The notes beneath the pieces were generated by a model. It worked only from the letters and a program-made list of their open reading frames with translations. It was not told where the DNA came from and made no database searches. Made by a program: the position numbers and the translations under genes. A stretch of 19,700 bases of DNA from Liolophura sinensis (Eukaryota > Mollusca > Polyplacophora > Chitonida > Chitonidae), in the NCBI RefSeq assembly GCF_032854445.1, contig NW_027018508.1, forward strand, positions 1-19,700. Reading direction: 5' to 3'. Of this stretch, positions 1-9,036 are shown piece after piece (the first letter of the stretch is position 1; the number at the start of each line of letters is the position of its first letter).

Positions 1-549
1 CACTGTACTCTGTACAATCGCGACTGGTCATTACTATATTCAACTTTTGACTATAAGTTATGTGCCCTTCGGTAGCCCAGAAGACCTGAAATCTTTGGGC
101 CAAGCCCATTTAACTCACCCAGCAATTGCCTTACTTCTAAGTGCAAGGCAATCTCAATGTCTTTATCTACGTGTAGAAAAACCACACCATTTGTACGTGA
201 GAAACACAAGGTACTTGATACAGTCTGCTGTAAAAAGTACAACTGAACACTGACCAACTTCAGTAAGGTGCCAAAAGATGCGGAATTGAGCCAGGCATCG
301 GCAGCTGTTGAAAAATTGCAAATTTCCCTGGTTTCCATGGAGTAAGAGCCGTTGCTGGGCACGTGATTATGACATAAATGATCATTCAATTGTCGCTACA
401 GCCAAAAGTATTGGTCGGAGAGCAACGCGGTTTGCACCATTCGATTTCTCGTCACAAAATACGTCGGATTAGCCTCTTACCAGCAGCACTGGAACAGTTT
501 TTCCACTTTTGCATTTTTGCCTGGTCTTTTTGTTAATTGAAATCGGCTA
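1..549 (+). repeat. Satellite monomer M1
   Basis: 549 bp, starting at the window edge. It carries TGGGCCAAGCCCA, GTGAGAAACAC and GACCAACTTCAG, the last two as in M8, M11 and M15. It is the only copy with CAAGGCAATCTC paired to CAATTGCCTTAC, which keeps the 8-bp inverted repeat complementary. Confidence 0.95.
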
Positions 550-1098
550 CACTGTACTCTGTACAATCGCGACTGGTCATTACTATATTCAACTTTTGAC
601 TATAAGTTATGTGCCCTTCGGTAGCCCAGAAGACGTCAAATCTTTGGGCTAAGCCCATTTAACTCACCCAGCAATTGCCTTACTTCTAAGTGCAAGACAA
701 TCTCAATGTCGTTATCTACGTGTAGAAAAACCACACCATTTGTACATGAAAAACACAAGGTACTTGATACAGTCTGCTGTAAAAAGTACAACTGAACACT
801 GACTCACTTCAGTAAGGTGCCAAAAGATGCGGAATTGAGCCAGGCATCGGCAGCTGTTGAAAAATTGCAAATTTCCCTGGTTTCCATGGAGTAAGAGCCG
901 TTGCTGGGCACGTGATTATGATATAAATGATCATTCAATTGTCGCTACAGCCAAACGTATTGGTCGGAGAGCAACGCGGATTGCACCATTCGATTTCTCG
1001 TCACAAAATACGTCGGATTAGCCTCTTACCAGCAGCACTGGAACAGTTTTTCCACTTTTGCATTTTTGCCTGGTCTTTTTGTTAATTGAAATCGGCTA
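550..1098 (+). repeat. Satellite monomer M2
   Basis: 549 bp. It has AGACGTCAAATC, the private variants TGTCGTTATC and GACTCACTTCAG, GTACATGAAAAAC, and AAACGTATTGG with GCGGATTGC, the last two as in M12. Confidence 0.95.
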
Positions 1099-1647
1099 CA
1101 CTGTACTATGTACAATCGTGAGTGGTCATTACTATATTTAACTTTTGACTATAAGTTATGTGCCCTTCGGTAGCCCAGAAGACCTGAAATCTTTGGGCTA
1201 AGCCCATTTAACTCACCCAGCAATTGTCTTACTTCTAAGTCCAAGACAATCTCAATGTCTTTATCTACGTGTAGAAAAACCACACCATTTGTATGTGAAA
1301 AACACAAGGTACTTGATACAGTCTGCTGTAAAAAGTACAACTGAACACTGACCCACTTTAGTAAGGTGCCAAAAGATGCGGAATTGGGCCAGGCATCGGC
1401 AGCTGTTAAAAAATTGCAAATATCCCTGGTTTCCATGGAGTAAGAGCCGTTGCTGGGCACGTGATTATGACATAAATGATCATTCAATTGTCGCTACAGC
1501 CAAAAGTATTGGTCGGAGAGCAACGCGGTTTGCACCATTCAATTTCTCGTCACAAAATACGTCGGATTAGCCTCTTACCAGCAGCACTGGAACAGTTTTT
1601 CCACTTTTGCATTTTGGCCTGGTCTTTTTGTTAATTGAAATCGGCTA
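1099..1647 (+). repeat. Satellite monomer M3 (A type of left dimer)
   Basis: 549 bp. Its first bases carry private changes (CTGTACTATGTACAATCGTG and AGTGG). The rest is the A type shared with M5. Confidence 0.94.
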
Positions 1648-2199
1648 CACTGTACTCTGTACAATCGCGACTGGTCATTACTATATTCAACTTTTGACTA
1701 TAAGTTATGTGCCCGTCGGTAGCCCAGAAGACGTGAAATCTTTGGGCTAAGCCCATTTAACTCACCCGGCAATTGTCTTTTTTCTCAGTCCAAGACAATC
1801 TCAATGTCTTTATCTACGTGTAGAAAAACCACACCATTTGTACATAAAAAACACAAGGTACTTGATACAGTCTGCTGTAAAAAAGTACAACTGACCACAG
1901 ACCCACATTTATAAGGTGCCAAAAGATGCGGAATTGAGCCAGGTATCGGCAGCTGTTGAAAAATTGCCCATTTTCCTGGTTTCCATGGAGTAAGAGCCGT
2001 TGCTGGGCACGTGATTATGACATAAATGATCATTCAATTGTCGCTACAGCCAAAAGTATTGGTCGGAGAGCAACGCGGTTTGCACCATTCGATTTCTCGT
2101 CACAAAATACGTCGGATTAGCCTCTTACCAGCAGCACTGGAACAGTTTTTCGCACTTTTGTCATTTTTGCCTGGTCTTTTTGTTAATTGAAATCGGCTA
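1648..2199 (+). repeat. Satellite monomer M4 (B type of left dimer)
   Basis: 552 bp. The three extra bases are one A in a run near 1882 and two bases in the CGCACTTTTGTCATTTTTGC segment near 2150-2170. Private TTTTTTCTC replaces TTACTTCTC near 1778-1786. Confidence 0.94.
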
Positions 2200-2748
2200 C
2201 ACTGTACTCTGTACAATCGCGACTGGTCATTACTATATTTAACTTTTGACTATAAGTTATGTGCCCTTCGGTAGCCCAGAAGACCTGAAATCTTTGGGCT
2301 AAGCCCATTTAACTCACCAGCAATTGTCTTACTTCTAAGTGCAAGACAATCTCAATGTCTTTATCTACGTGTAGAAAAACCACACCCATTTGTACGTAAA
2401 AAACACAAGGTACTTGATACAGTCTGCTGTAAAAAGTACAACTGAACACTGACCCACTTCAGTAAGGTGCCAAAAGATGCGGAATTGGGCCAGGCATCGG
2501 CAGCTGTTAAAAAATTGCAAATATCCCTGGTTTCCATGGAGTAAGAGCCGTTGCTGGGCACGTGATTATGACATAAATGATCATTCAATTGTCGCTACAG
2601 CCAAAAGTATTGGTCGGAGAGCAACGCGGTTTGCACCATTCAATTTCTCGTCACAAAATACGTCGGATTAGCCTCTTACCAGCAGCACTGGAACAGTTTT
2701 TCCACTTTTGCATTTTGGCCTGGTCTTTTTGTTAATTGAAATCGGCTA
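2200..2748 (+). repeat. Satellite monomer M5 (A type of left dimer)
   Basis: 549 bp, through two compensating indels: a lost C in ACTCACCAGC and an extra C in CACACCCATTTG. Otherwise close to M3. Confidence 0.94.
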
Positions 2749-3292
2749 CACTGTACTCTGTACAATCGCGACTGGTCATTACTATATTCAACTTTTGACT
2801 ATAAGTTATGTGCCCGTCGGTAGCCCAGAAGACGTCAAATCTTTGGGCTAAGCCCATTTAACTCACCCGGCAATTGTCTTACTTCTCAGTCCAAGACAAT
2901 CTCAATGTCTTTATCTACGTGTAGAAAAACCACACCATTTGTACATAAAAAACACAAGGTACTTGATACAGTCTGCTGTAAAAAGTACAACTGACCACAG
3001 ACCCACATTTATAAGGTGCCAAATGCGGAATTGAGCCAGGTATCGGCAGCTGTTGAAAAATTGCCCATTTTCCTGGTTTCCATGGAGTAAGAGCCGTTGC
3101 CGGGCACGTGATTATGACATAAATGATCATTCAATTGTCGCTACAGGCAAAAGTATTGGTCGGAGAGCAACGCGGTTTGCACCATTCGATTTCTCGTCAC
3201 AAAATACGTCGGATTAGCCTCTTACCAGCAGCACTGGAACAATTTTTCCACTTTTGCATTTTACCTGGTCTTTTTGTAATTGAAATCGGCTA
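2749..3292 (+). repeat. Satellite monomer M6 (B type of left dimer)
   Basis: 544 bp, the shortest complete copy. Three bases are missing in GTGCCAAATGCGG near 3020, one in CATTTTACCTGG and one in TTTTTGTAATTG near 3275. It shares CTACAGGCAAAAG with M30 and M34. Confidence 0.94.
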
Positions 3293-3842
3293 CACTGTAC
3301 TCTGTACAATCGCGACTGGTCATTACTATATTCAACTTTTGACTATAAGTTATGTGGCCCTTCGGTAGCCCAGAAGACGTCAAATCTTTGGGCTAAGCCC
3401 ATTTAACTCACCCAGCAATTGTCTTACTTCTAAGTCCAAGACAATCTCAATGTCTTTATCTACGTGTAGAAAAACCACACCATTTGTACGTGAAAAACAC
3501 AAGGTACTTGATACAGTCTGCTGTAAAAAGTACAACTAAACACTGACCCACATTTATAAGGTGCCAAAAGGTGCGGAATTGGGCCAGGCATCGGCAGCTG
3601 TTAAAAAATTGCAAATATCCCTGGTTTCCATGGAGTAAGAGCCGTTGCTGGGCACGTGATTATGACATAAATGATCATTCAATTGTCGCTACAGCCAAAC
3701 GTATTGGTCGGAGAGCAACGCGGTTTGCACCATTCGATTTCTCGTCACAAAATACGTCGGATTAGCCTCTTACCAGCAGCACTGGAACAGTTTTTCCACT
3801 TTTGCATTTTTGCCTGGTCTTTTTGTTAATTGAAATCGGCTA
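3293..3842 (+). repeat. Satellite monomer M7 (mixed type)
   Basis: 550 bp, with one extra G in TATGTGGCCC. It combines ACATTTATAAGG (B-like) with GTTAAAAAATTGCAAATATC (A-like) and has private AAAAGGTGCGG, so it is a mosaic of the two left-array types. Confidence 0.93.
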
Positions 3843-4394
3843 CACTGTACTCTGTACAATCGCGACTGGTCATTACTATATTCAACTTTTGACTATAAGT
3901 TATGTGCCCTTCGGTAGCCCAGAAGACCTGAAATCTTTGGGCTAAGCCCATTTAACTCACCCAGCAATTGCCTTACTTTCTAAGTGCAAGACAATCTCAA
4001 TGTCTTTATCTACGTGTAGAAAAACCACACCATTTGTACGTGAGAAACACAAGGTACTTGATACAGTCTGCTGTAAAAAGTACAACTTGAACACTGACCA
4101 ACTTCAGTAAGGTGCCAAAAGATGCGGAATTGAGCCAGGCATCGGCAGCTGTTGAAAAATTGCAAATTTCCCTGGTTTCCATGGAGTAAGAGCCGTTGCT
4201 GGGCACGTGATTATGACATAAATGATCATTCAATTGTCACTACAGCCAAAAGTATTGGTCGGAGAGCAACGCGGTTTGCACCATTCGATTTCTCGTCACA
4301 AAATACGTCGGATTAGCCTCTTACCAGCAGCACTGGAACAGTTTTCGCACTTTTTGCATTTTTGCCTGGTCTTTTTGTTAATTGAAATCGGCTA
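3843..4394 (+). repeat. Satellite monomer M8
   Basis: 552 bp, with single extra bases in ACTTTCTAAG, AACTTGAAC and CGCACTTTTTGC. Subtype GTGAGAAACACAAGGTAC with GACCAACTTCAG; its counterpart is M15. Confidence 0.94.
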
Positions 4395-4945
4395 CACTGT
4401 ACTCTGTACAATCGCGACTGGTCATTACTATATTCAACTTTTGACTATAAGTTATGTGCCCTACGGTAGCCCAGAAGACGTCAAATCTTTGGGCTAAGCC
4501 CATTTAACTCACCCAGCAATTGCCTTACTTCTAAGTGCAAGACAATCTCCATGTCTTTATCTACGTGTAGAAAAACCACACAATTTGTACGTGAAAAACA
4601 CAATGGTTCTTGATACAGTCTGCTGTAAAAAGTACAACTGAACACTGACCCACTTCAGTAAGGTGCCAAAAGATGCGGAATTGAGCAGGCATCGGCCAGC
4701 TGTTGAAAAATTGCAAATATCCCTGGTTTCCATGGAGTAAAGAGCCGTTGCTGAGCACGTGATTATGACATAAATGATCATTGAATTGTGGCTACAGCCA
4801 AACGTATTGGTCGGAGAGCAACGCGGTTTGCACCATTCAATTTCTCGTCACAAAATACGTCGGATTAGCCTCTTACCAGCAGCACTGGAACAGTTTTTCC
4901 ACTTTTGCATTTTGGCCTGGTCTTTTTGTTAATTGAAATCGGCTA
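4395..4945 (+). repeat. Satellite monomer M9
   Basis: 551 bp. Subtype GCCCTACGG, CACACAATTTG, GTTGCTGAGCACG, CATTGAATTGTGGC, CAATTTCTCG; its counterpart is M16. Extra or missing bases occur in CACAATGGTTC, GAGCAGGCATCGGCC and GTAAAGAGCC. Confidence 0.94.
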
Positions 4946-5073
4946 CACTGTACTCTGTACAATCGCGACTGGTCATTACTATATTCAACTTTTGACTATA
5001 AGTTATGTGCCCGTCGGTAGCCCAGAAGACGTGAAATCTTTGGGCTAAGCGCATTTAACTCACCCGGCAATTG

Positions 5074-5085
5074 TCTTACTTCTCA
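5074..5085 (+). repeat. Target-site duplication, left copy, SINE 1
   Basis: TCTTACTTCTCA, repeated exactly at 5322-5333 after the poly(A). Its final CTCA (not CTAA) matches only the M4/M6 subtype, which identifies the host monomer type. Equivalent left copies lie at 9165-9176 and 13255-13266. Confidence 0.93.
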
Positions 5086-5126
5086 CGTAGTGACCCAGAA
5101 GCCTCTCACCAATGCGGTCGCTGTGA

Positions 5127-5135
5127 GTTCAAGAC
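5127..5135 (+). promoter_or_regulatory. Pol III B-box-like motif in the SINE
   Basis: GTTCAAGAC fits GWTCRANNC at every fixed position. It starts 42 bases into the element. An A box would be expected about 40-45 bases upstream, at the very start of the insert, where TAGTGACCCAGAAG is only a poor match. The promoter is therefore probably incomplete. The same motif lies at the same offset in copies 2 and 3. Confidence 0.6.
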
Positions 5136-5199
5136 CAGCTCATGCTGGCTTCCTCTCCAGCCGTACGTGGGAAGGTCTGTCAGCAACCTGCGGATGGTC

Positions 5200-5236
5200 G
5201 TGGGTTTCCGCCGGGCTCTGCCCGGTTTCCACCCAC
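5200..5236 (+). other. Compound hairpin in the SINE body
   Basis: GTGGGT (5200-5205) pairs with ACCCAC (5231-5236). CCGGGC (5211-5216) pairs with GCCCGG (5220-5225) around a TCT loop. A symmetric 5x5 internal loop (TTCCG / TTTCC) separates the two stems. Such a structure would form in the SINE RNA. It is unchanged in copies 2 and 3. Confidence 0.75.
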
Positions 5237-5321
5237 CATAATGCTGGCCGCCGTCGTATAAGTGAAATATTCTTGAGTACGGCGTAAAACACCAATCAAA
5301 AAAAAAAAAAAAAAAAAAAAA

Positions 5322-5333
5322 TCTTACTTCTCA
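5322..5333 (+). repeat. Target-site duplication, right copy, SINE 1
   Basis: Second TCTTACTTCTCA, followed by GTCCAAGACAATC, where the satellite resumes. Equivalent right copies lie at 9412-9423 and 13503-13514. Removing the SINE and one copy restores a 549-bp monomer exactly. Confidence 0.93.
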
Positions 5334-5742
5334 GTCCAAGACAATCTCAATGTCTTTATCTACGTGTAGAAAAACCACACCATTTGTACGTGAAAAACAC
5401 AAGGTACTTGATACAGTCTGCTGTAAAAAGTACAACTGACCACAGACCCACATGAATAAGGTGCCAAAAGATGCGGAATTGAGCCAGGCAATGGCAGCTG
5501 TTGAAAAATTGCAAATTTCCCTGGTTTCCATGGAGTAAGAGCCGTTGCTGGGCAAGTGATTATGACATAAATGATCATTCAATTGTCACTACAGCCAAAA
5601 GTATTGGTCGGAGAGCAACGCGGTTTGCACCATTCGATTTCTCGTCACAAAATACGTCGGATTAGCCTCTTACCAGCAGCAGTGGAACAGTTTTCGCACT
5701 TTTGCATTTTTGCCTGGTCTTTTTGTTAATTGAAATCGGCTA

Positions 5743-6291
5743 CACTGTACTCTGTACAATCGCGACTGGTCATTACTATATTCAACTTTTGACTATAAGT
5801 TATGTGCCCTTCGGTAGCCCAGAAGACGTCAAATCTTTGGGCTAAGCCCATTTAACTCACCCAGCAATTGCCTTACTTCTAAGTGCAAGACAATCTCAAT
5901 GTCTTTATCTACGTGTAGAAAAACCACACCATTTGTACGTGAGAAACACAAGAATCTTGATACAGTCTGCTGTAAAAAGTACAACTGAACACTGACCAAC
6001 TTCAGTAAGGTGCCAAAAGATGCGGAATTGAGCCAGGCATCGGCAGCTGTTGAAAAATTGCAAATTTCCCTGGTTTCCATGGAGTAAGAGCCGTTGCTGG
6101 GCACGTGATTATGACATAAATGATCATTCAATTGTCACTACAGCCAAAAGTATTGGTCGGAGAGCAACGCGGTTTGCACCATTCGATTTCTCGTCACAAA
6201 ATACGTCGGATTAGCCTCTTACCAGCAGCACTGGAACAGTTTTCGCACTTTTGCATTTTTGCCTGGTCTTTTTGTTAATTGAAATCGGCTA
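5743..6291 (+). repeat. Satellite monomer M11
   Basis: 549 bp. Diagnostic CACAAGAATCTTG replaces the usual CACAAGGTACTTG. Counterparts are M18 and M25. Confidence 0.95.
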
Positions 6292-6840
6292 CACTGTACT
6301 CTGTACAATCGCGACTGGTCATTACTATATTCAACTTTTGACTATAAGTTATGTGCCCTTCGGTAGCCCAGAAGACCTGAAATCTTTGGGCCAAGCCCAT
6401 TTAACTCACCCAGCAAGTGTCTTACTTCTAAGTCCAAGACAATCTCAATGTCTTTATCTACGTGTAGAAAAACCACACCATTTGTACGTGAAAAACACAA
6501 GGTACTTGATACAGTCTGCTGTAAAAAGTACAACTGACCACAGACCCACATGAATAAGGTGCCAAAAGATGCGGAATTGAGCCAGGCATCGGCAGCTGTT
6601 GAAAAATTGCAAATTTCCCTGGTTTCCATGGAGTAAGAGCCGTTGCTGGGTACGTGATTATGACATAAATGATCATTCAATTGTCGCTACAGCCAAACGT
6701 ATTGGTCGGAGAGCAACGCGGATTGCACCATTCGATTTCTCGTCACAAAATACGTCGGATTAGCCTCTTACCAGCAGCACTGGAACAGTTTTCGCACTTT
6801 TGCATTTTTGCCTGGTCTTTTTGTTAATTAAAATCGGCTA
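6292..6840 (+). repeat. Satellite monomer M12
   Basis: 549 bp. Diagnostic CAGCAAGTGTCTTAC, CACATGAATAAGG, GCGGATTGC and terminal TTAATTAAAATC. Counterparts are M19 and M26. It alone has GGGTACGTGATT, which breaks the E-box. Confidence 0.95.
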
Positions 6841-7389
6841 CACTGTACTCTGTACAATCGCGACTGGTCATTACTATATTCAACTTTTGAATATAAGTTA
6901 TGTGCCCTTCGGTAGCCCAGAAGACCTGAAATCTTTGGGCTAAGCCCATTTAACTCACCCAGCAATTGTCTTACTTCTAAGTGCAAGACAATCTCAATGT
7001 CTTTATCTACGTGTAGAAAAACCACACCATTTGTACGTGAGAAACACAAGGTTCTTGATACAGTCTGCTGTAAAAAGTACAACTGAACACTGACCCACTT
7101 CAGTAAGGTGCCAAAAGATGCGGAATTGAGCCAGGCATCGGCAGCTGTTGAAAAATTGCAAATTTCCCTGGTTTCCATGGAGTAAGAGCCGTTGCTGGGC
7201 ACGTGATTATGACATAAATGATCATTCAATTGTCACTACAGCCAAAAGTTTTGGTCGGAGAGCAACGCGGTTTGCACCATTCGATTTGTCGTCACAAAAT
7301 ACGTCGGATTAGCCTCTTACCAGCAGCACTGGAACAGTTTTCGCACTTTTGCATTTTTGCCTGGTCTTTTTGTTAATTGAAATCGGCTA
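6841..7389 (+). repeat. Satellite monomer M13
   Basis: 549 bp. Diagnostic CACAAGGTTCTTG, CAAAAGTTTTGG and GATTTGTCGTCAC. Counterparts are M20, M27 and M31. Private TTTTGAATATAAG near 6891. Confidence 0.95.
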
Positions 7390-7938
7390 CACTGTACTCT
7401 GTACAATCGCGACTGGTCATTACTATATTCAACTTTTGACTATAAGTTATGTGCCCTTCGGTAGCCCAGAAGACCTGAAATCTTTGGGCCAAGCCCATTT
7501 AACTCACCCAGCAATTGTCTTACTTCTAAGTGCAAGACAATCTCAATGTCTTTATCTACGTGTAGAAAAACCACACCATTTGTACGTGAAAAACACAAGG
7601 TACTTGATACAGTCTGCTGTAAAAAGTACAACTGACCACAGACCCACATGAATAAGGTGCCAAAAGATGCGGAATTGAGCCAGGCATCGGCAGCTGTTGA
7701 AAAATTGCAAATTTCCCTGGTTTCCATGGAGTAAGAGCCGTTTCTGGGCACGTGATTATGACATAAATGATCATTCAATTGTCACTACAGCCAAAAGTTT
7801 TGGTCGGAGAGCAACGCGGTTTGCACCATTCGATTTCTCGTCACAAAATACGTCGGATTAGCCTCTTACCAGCAGCACTGGAACAGTTTTTCCACTTTTG
7901 CATTTTTGCCTGGTCTTTTTGTTAATTGAAATCGGCTA
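7390..7938 (+). repeat. Satellite monomer M14 (mosaic)
   Basis: 549 bp. The first part (TGGGCCAAGCCCA, CACATGAATAAGG) matches M21/M28. From about 7741 it has GAGCCGTTTCTGGG and CAAAAGTTTTGG, as in M22/M29, but it lacks their CTCGTTAC and TTTTTCCCTGG. It is therefore a recombinant or converted copy. Confidence 0.93.
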
Positions 7939-8487
7939 CACTGTACTCTGTACAATCGCGACTGGTCATTACTATATTCAACTTTTGACTATAAGTTATG
8001 TGCCCTTCGGTAGCCCAGAAGACCTGAAATCTTTGGGCTAAGCCCATTTAACTCACCCAGCAATTGCCTTACTTCTAAGTGCAAGACAATCTCAATGTCT
8101 TTATCTACGTGTAGAAAAACCACACCATTTGTACGTGAGAAACACAAGGTACTTGATACAGTCTGCTGTAAAAAGTACAACTGAACACTGACCAACTTCA
8201 GTAAGGTGCCAAAAGATGCGGAATTGAGCCAGGCATCGGCAGCTGTTGAAAAATTGCAAATTTCCCTGGTTTCCATGGAGTAAGAGCCGTTGCTGGGCAC
8301 GTGATTATGACATAAATGATCATTCAATTGTCACTACAGCCAAAAGTATTGGTCGGAGAGCAACGCGGTTTGCACCATTCGATTTCTCGTCACAAAATAC
8401 GTCGGATTAGCCTCTTACCAGCAGCACTGGAACAGTTTTCGCACTTTTGCATTTTTGCCTGGTCTTTTTGTTAATTGAAATCGGCTA
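7939..8487 (+). repeat. Satellite monomer M15
   Basis: 549 bp. Subtype identical in its diagnostic sites to M8, without the indels of M8. Confidence 0.95.
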
Positions 8488-9036
8488 CACTGTACTCTGT
8501 ACAATCGCGACTGGCCATTACTATATTCAACTTTTGACTATAAGTTATGTGCCCTACGGTAGCCCAGAAGACGTCAAATCTTTGGGCTAAGCCCATTTAA
8601 CTCACCCAGCAATTGCCTTACTTCTAAGTGCAAGACAATCTCAATGTCTTTATCTACGTGTAGAAAAACCACACAATTTGTACGTGAAAAACACAAGGTT
8701 CTTGATACAGTCTGCTGTAAAAAGTACAACTGAACACTGACCCACTTCAGTAAGGTGCCAAAAGATGCGGAATTGAGCCAGGCATCGGCAGCTGTTGAAA
8801 AATTGCAAATATCCCTGGTTTCCATGGAGTAAGAGCCGTTGCTGAGCACGTGATTATGACATAAATGATCATTGAATTGTGGCTACAGCCAAACGCGTTG
8901 GTCGGAGAGCAACGCGGTTTGCACCATTCAATTTCTCGTCACAAAATACGTCGGATTAGCCTCTTACCAGCAGCACTGGAACAGTTTTTCCACTTTTGCA
9001 TTTTGGCCTGGTCTTTTTGTTAATTGAAATCGGCTA
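8488..9036 (+). repeat. Satellite monomer M16
   Basis: 549 bp. Same subtype as M9 (GCCCTACGG, CACACAATTTG, GTTGCTGAGCACG, ATTGAATTGTGGC), without the indels of M9. Private CTGGCCATTAC and AAACGCGTTGG. Confidence 0.95.

Larger units (their letters stand above)
1099..3292 (+). repeat. Dimeric higher-order pattern in the left array (M3-M4 / M5-M6)
   Basis: M3 and M5 share TTGGGCCAGG, GTTAAAAAATTGCAAATATC, CAATTTCTCG and CATTTTGGCC. M4 and M6 share GCCCGTCGG, CACCCGGCAATTG, CTCAGTCCAAG, ACATTTATAAGG, GGTATCGG and TTGCCCATTTTCC. The alternating A-B-A-B pattern gives a dimer of about 1.1 kb. M7 continues with the A-like GTTAAAAAATTG segment but is otherwise mixed, so the dimer pattern decays there. 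M4/M6-type sequence is also the host type of the SINE insertion further right. Confidence 0.8.
5086..5321 (+). mobile_element. SINE retroposon, copy 1 (5'-truncated, poly(A)-ended)
   Basis: 236 bp interrupting monomer M10, more GC-rich than the satellite. It is a non-coding retroposon that would depend on a LINE reverse transcriptase. Visible hallmarks are a 24-A tail (5298-5321), flanking direct repeats TCTTACTTCTCA (5074-5085 and 5322-5333), and an internal B-box-like GTTCAAGAC at 5127-5135 fitting the tRNA-type consensus GWTCRANNC. I find no convincing A box before it, so the tRNA-like head looks truncated. The body forms a compound hairpin at 5200-5236, and the 3' part forms a 6-bp stem (5249-5254 with 5279-5284) before GTAAAACACCAATC. 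From memory this body and tail resemble MetaSINE-type elements widespread in bivalves and other marine invertebrates; the family name is uncertain. The open frame at 5090-5287 is incidental. Confidence 0.93.
4946..5742 (+). repeat. Satellite monomer M10, interrupted by SINE copy 1
   Basis: 797 bp, which is 549 plus a 236-bp SINE plus a 12-bp duplication. The left part (GCCCGTCGG, CACCCGGCAATTG) is of M4/M6 type. Private to this monomer family are AAGCGCATTT, GGCAATGGCAG, GGGCAAGTGATT (E-box lost) and CAGCAGCAGTGG. Confidence 0.95.
4946..9036 (+). repeat. 7-monomer higher-order repeat, unit I (4,091 bp, SINE-bearing)
   Basis: Monomers M10-M16. M10 holds the SINE. M10-M13 are matched one for one by M17-M20 and M24-M27, with only scattered substitutions (for example 5358 versus 9437, 6651 versus 10741, 6891 versus 10981). 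The last two monomers, M15 and M16, instead resemble M8 and M9, which precede the unit. M14 is a mosaic. Unit I therefore shares its right-hand part with the left array rather than with units II and III. Confidence 0.93.

Noticed and set aside
51-389. Minus-strand open frame of 112 codons, recurring in many monomers (also 1149-1487, 6342-6680, 7440-7778, 7989-8327, 11530-11868, 14523-14861, 15072-15410, 15621-15959)
   Set aside because: It recurs because the satellite recurs. It is broken by indels or shortened by substitutions in many monomers, its variants follow satellite subtypes, and I recognise no domain. Recurrence here is not evidence of coding.
5090-5287. Open frame of 65 codons over the SINE (also 9181-9378 and 13271-13468)
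   Set aside because: It lies almost exactly within a non-coding SINE and is identical in the three copies because they are duplicates.
5086-5321. tRNA gene within the insert
   Set aside because: Only a B-box-like motif is present. There is no A box, cloverleaf or acceptor stem, and the poly(A) end and flanking duplications show a retroposon.
6251-6553. Plus-strand open frame of 100 codons starting MHFCLVFLL, with a hydrophobic start resembling a signal peptide
   Set aside because: It spans the arbitrary junction of two monomers and exists only in copies with TGGGCCAAGCCCA; the common TGGGCTAAGCCCA puts a stop in it. No ribosome-binding or Kozak pattern and no known family.
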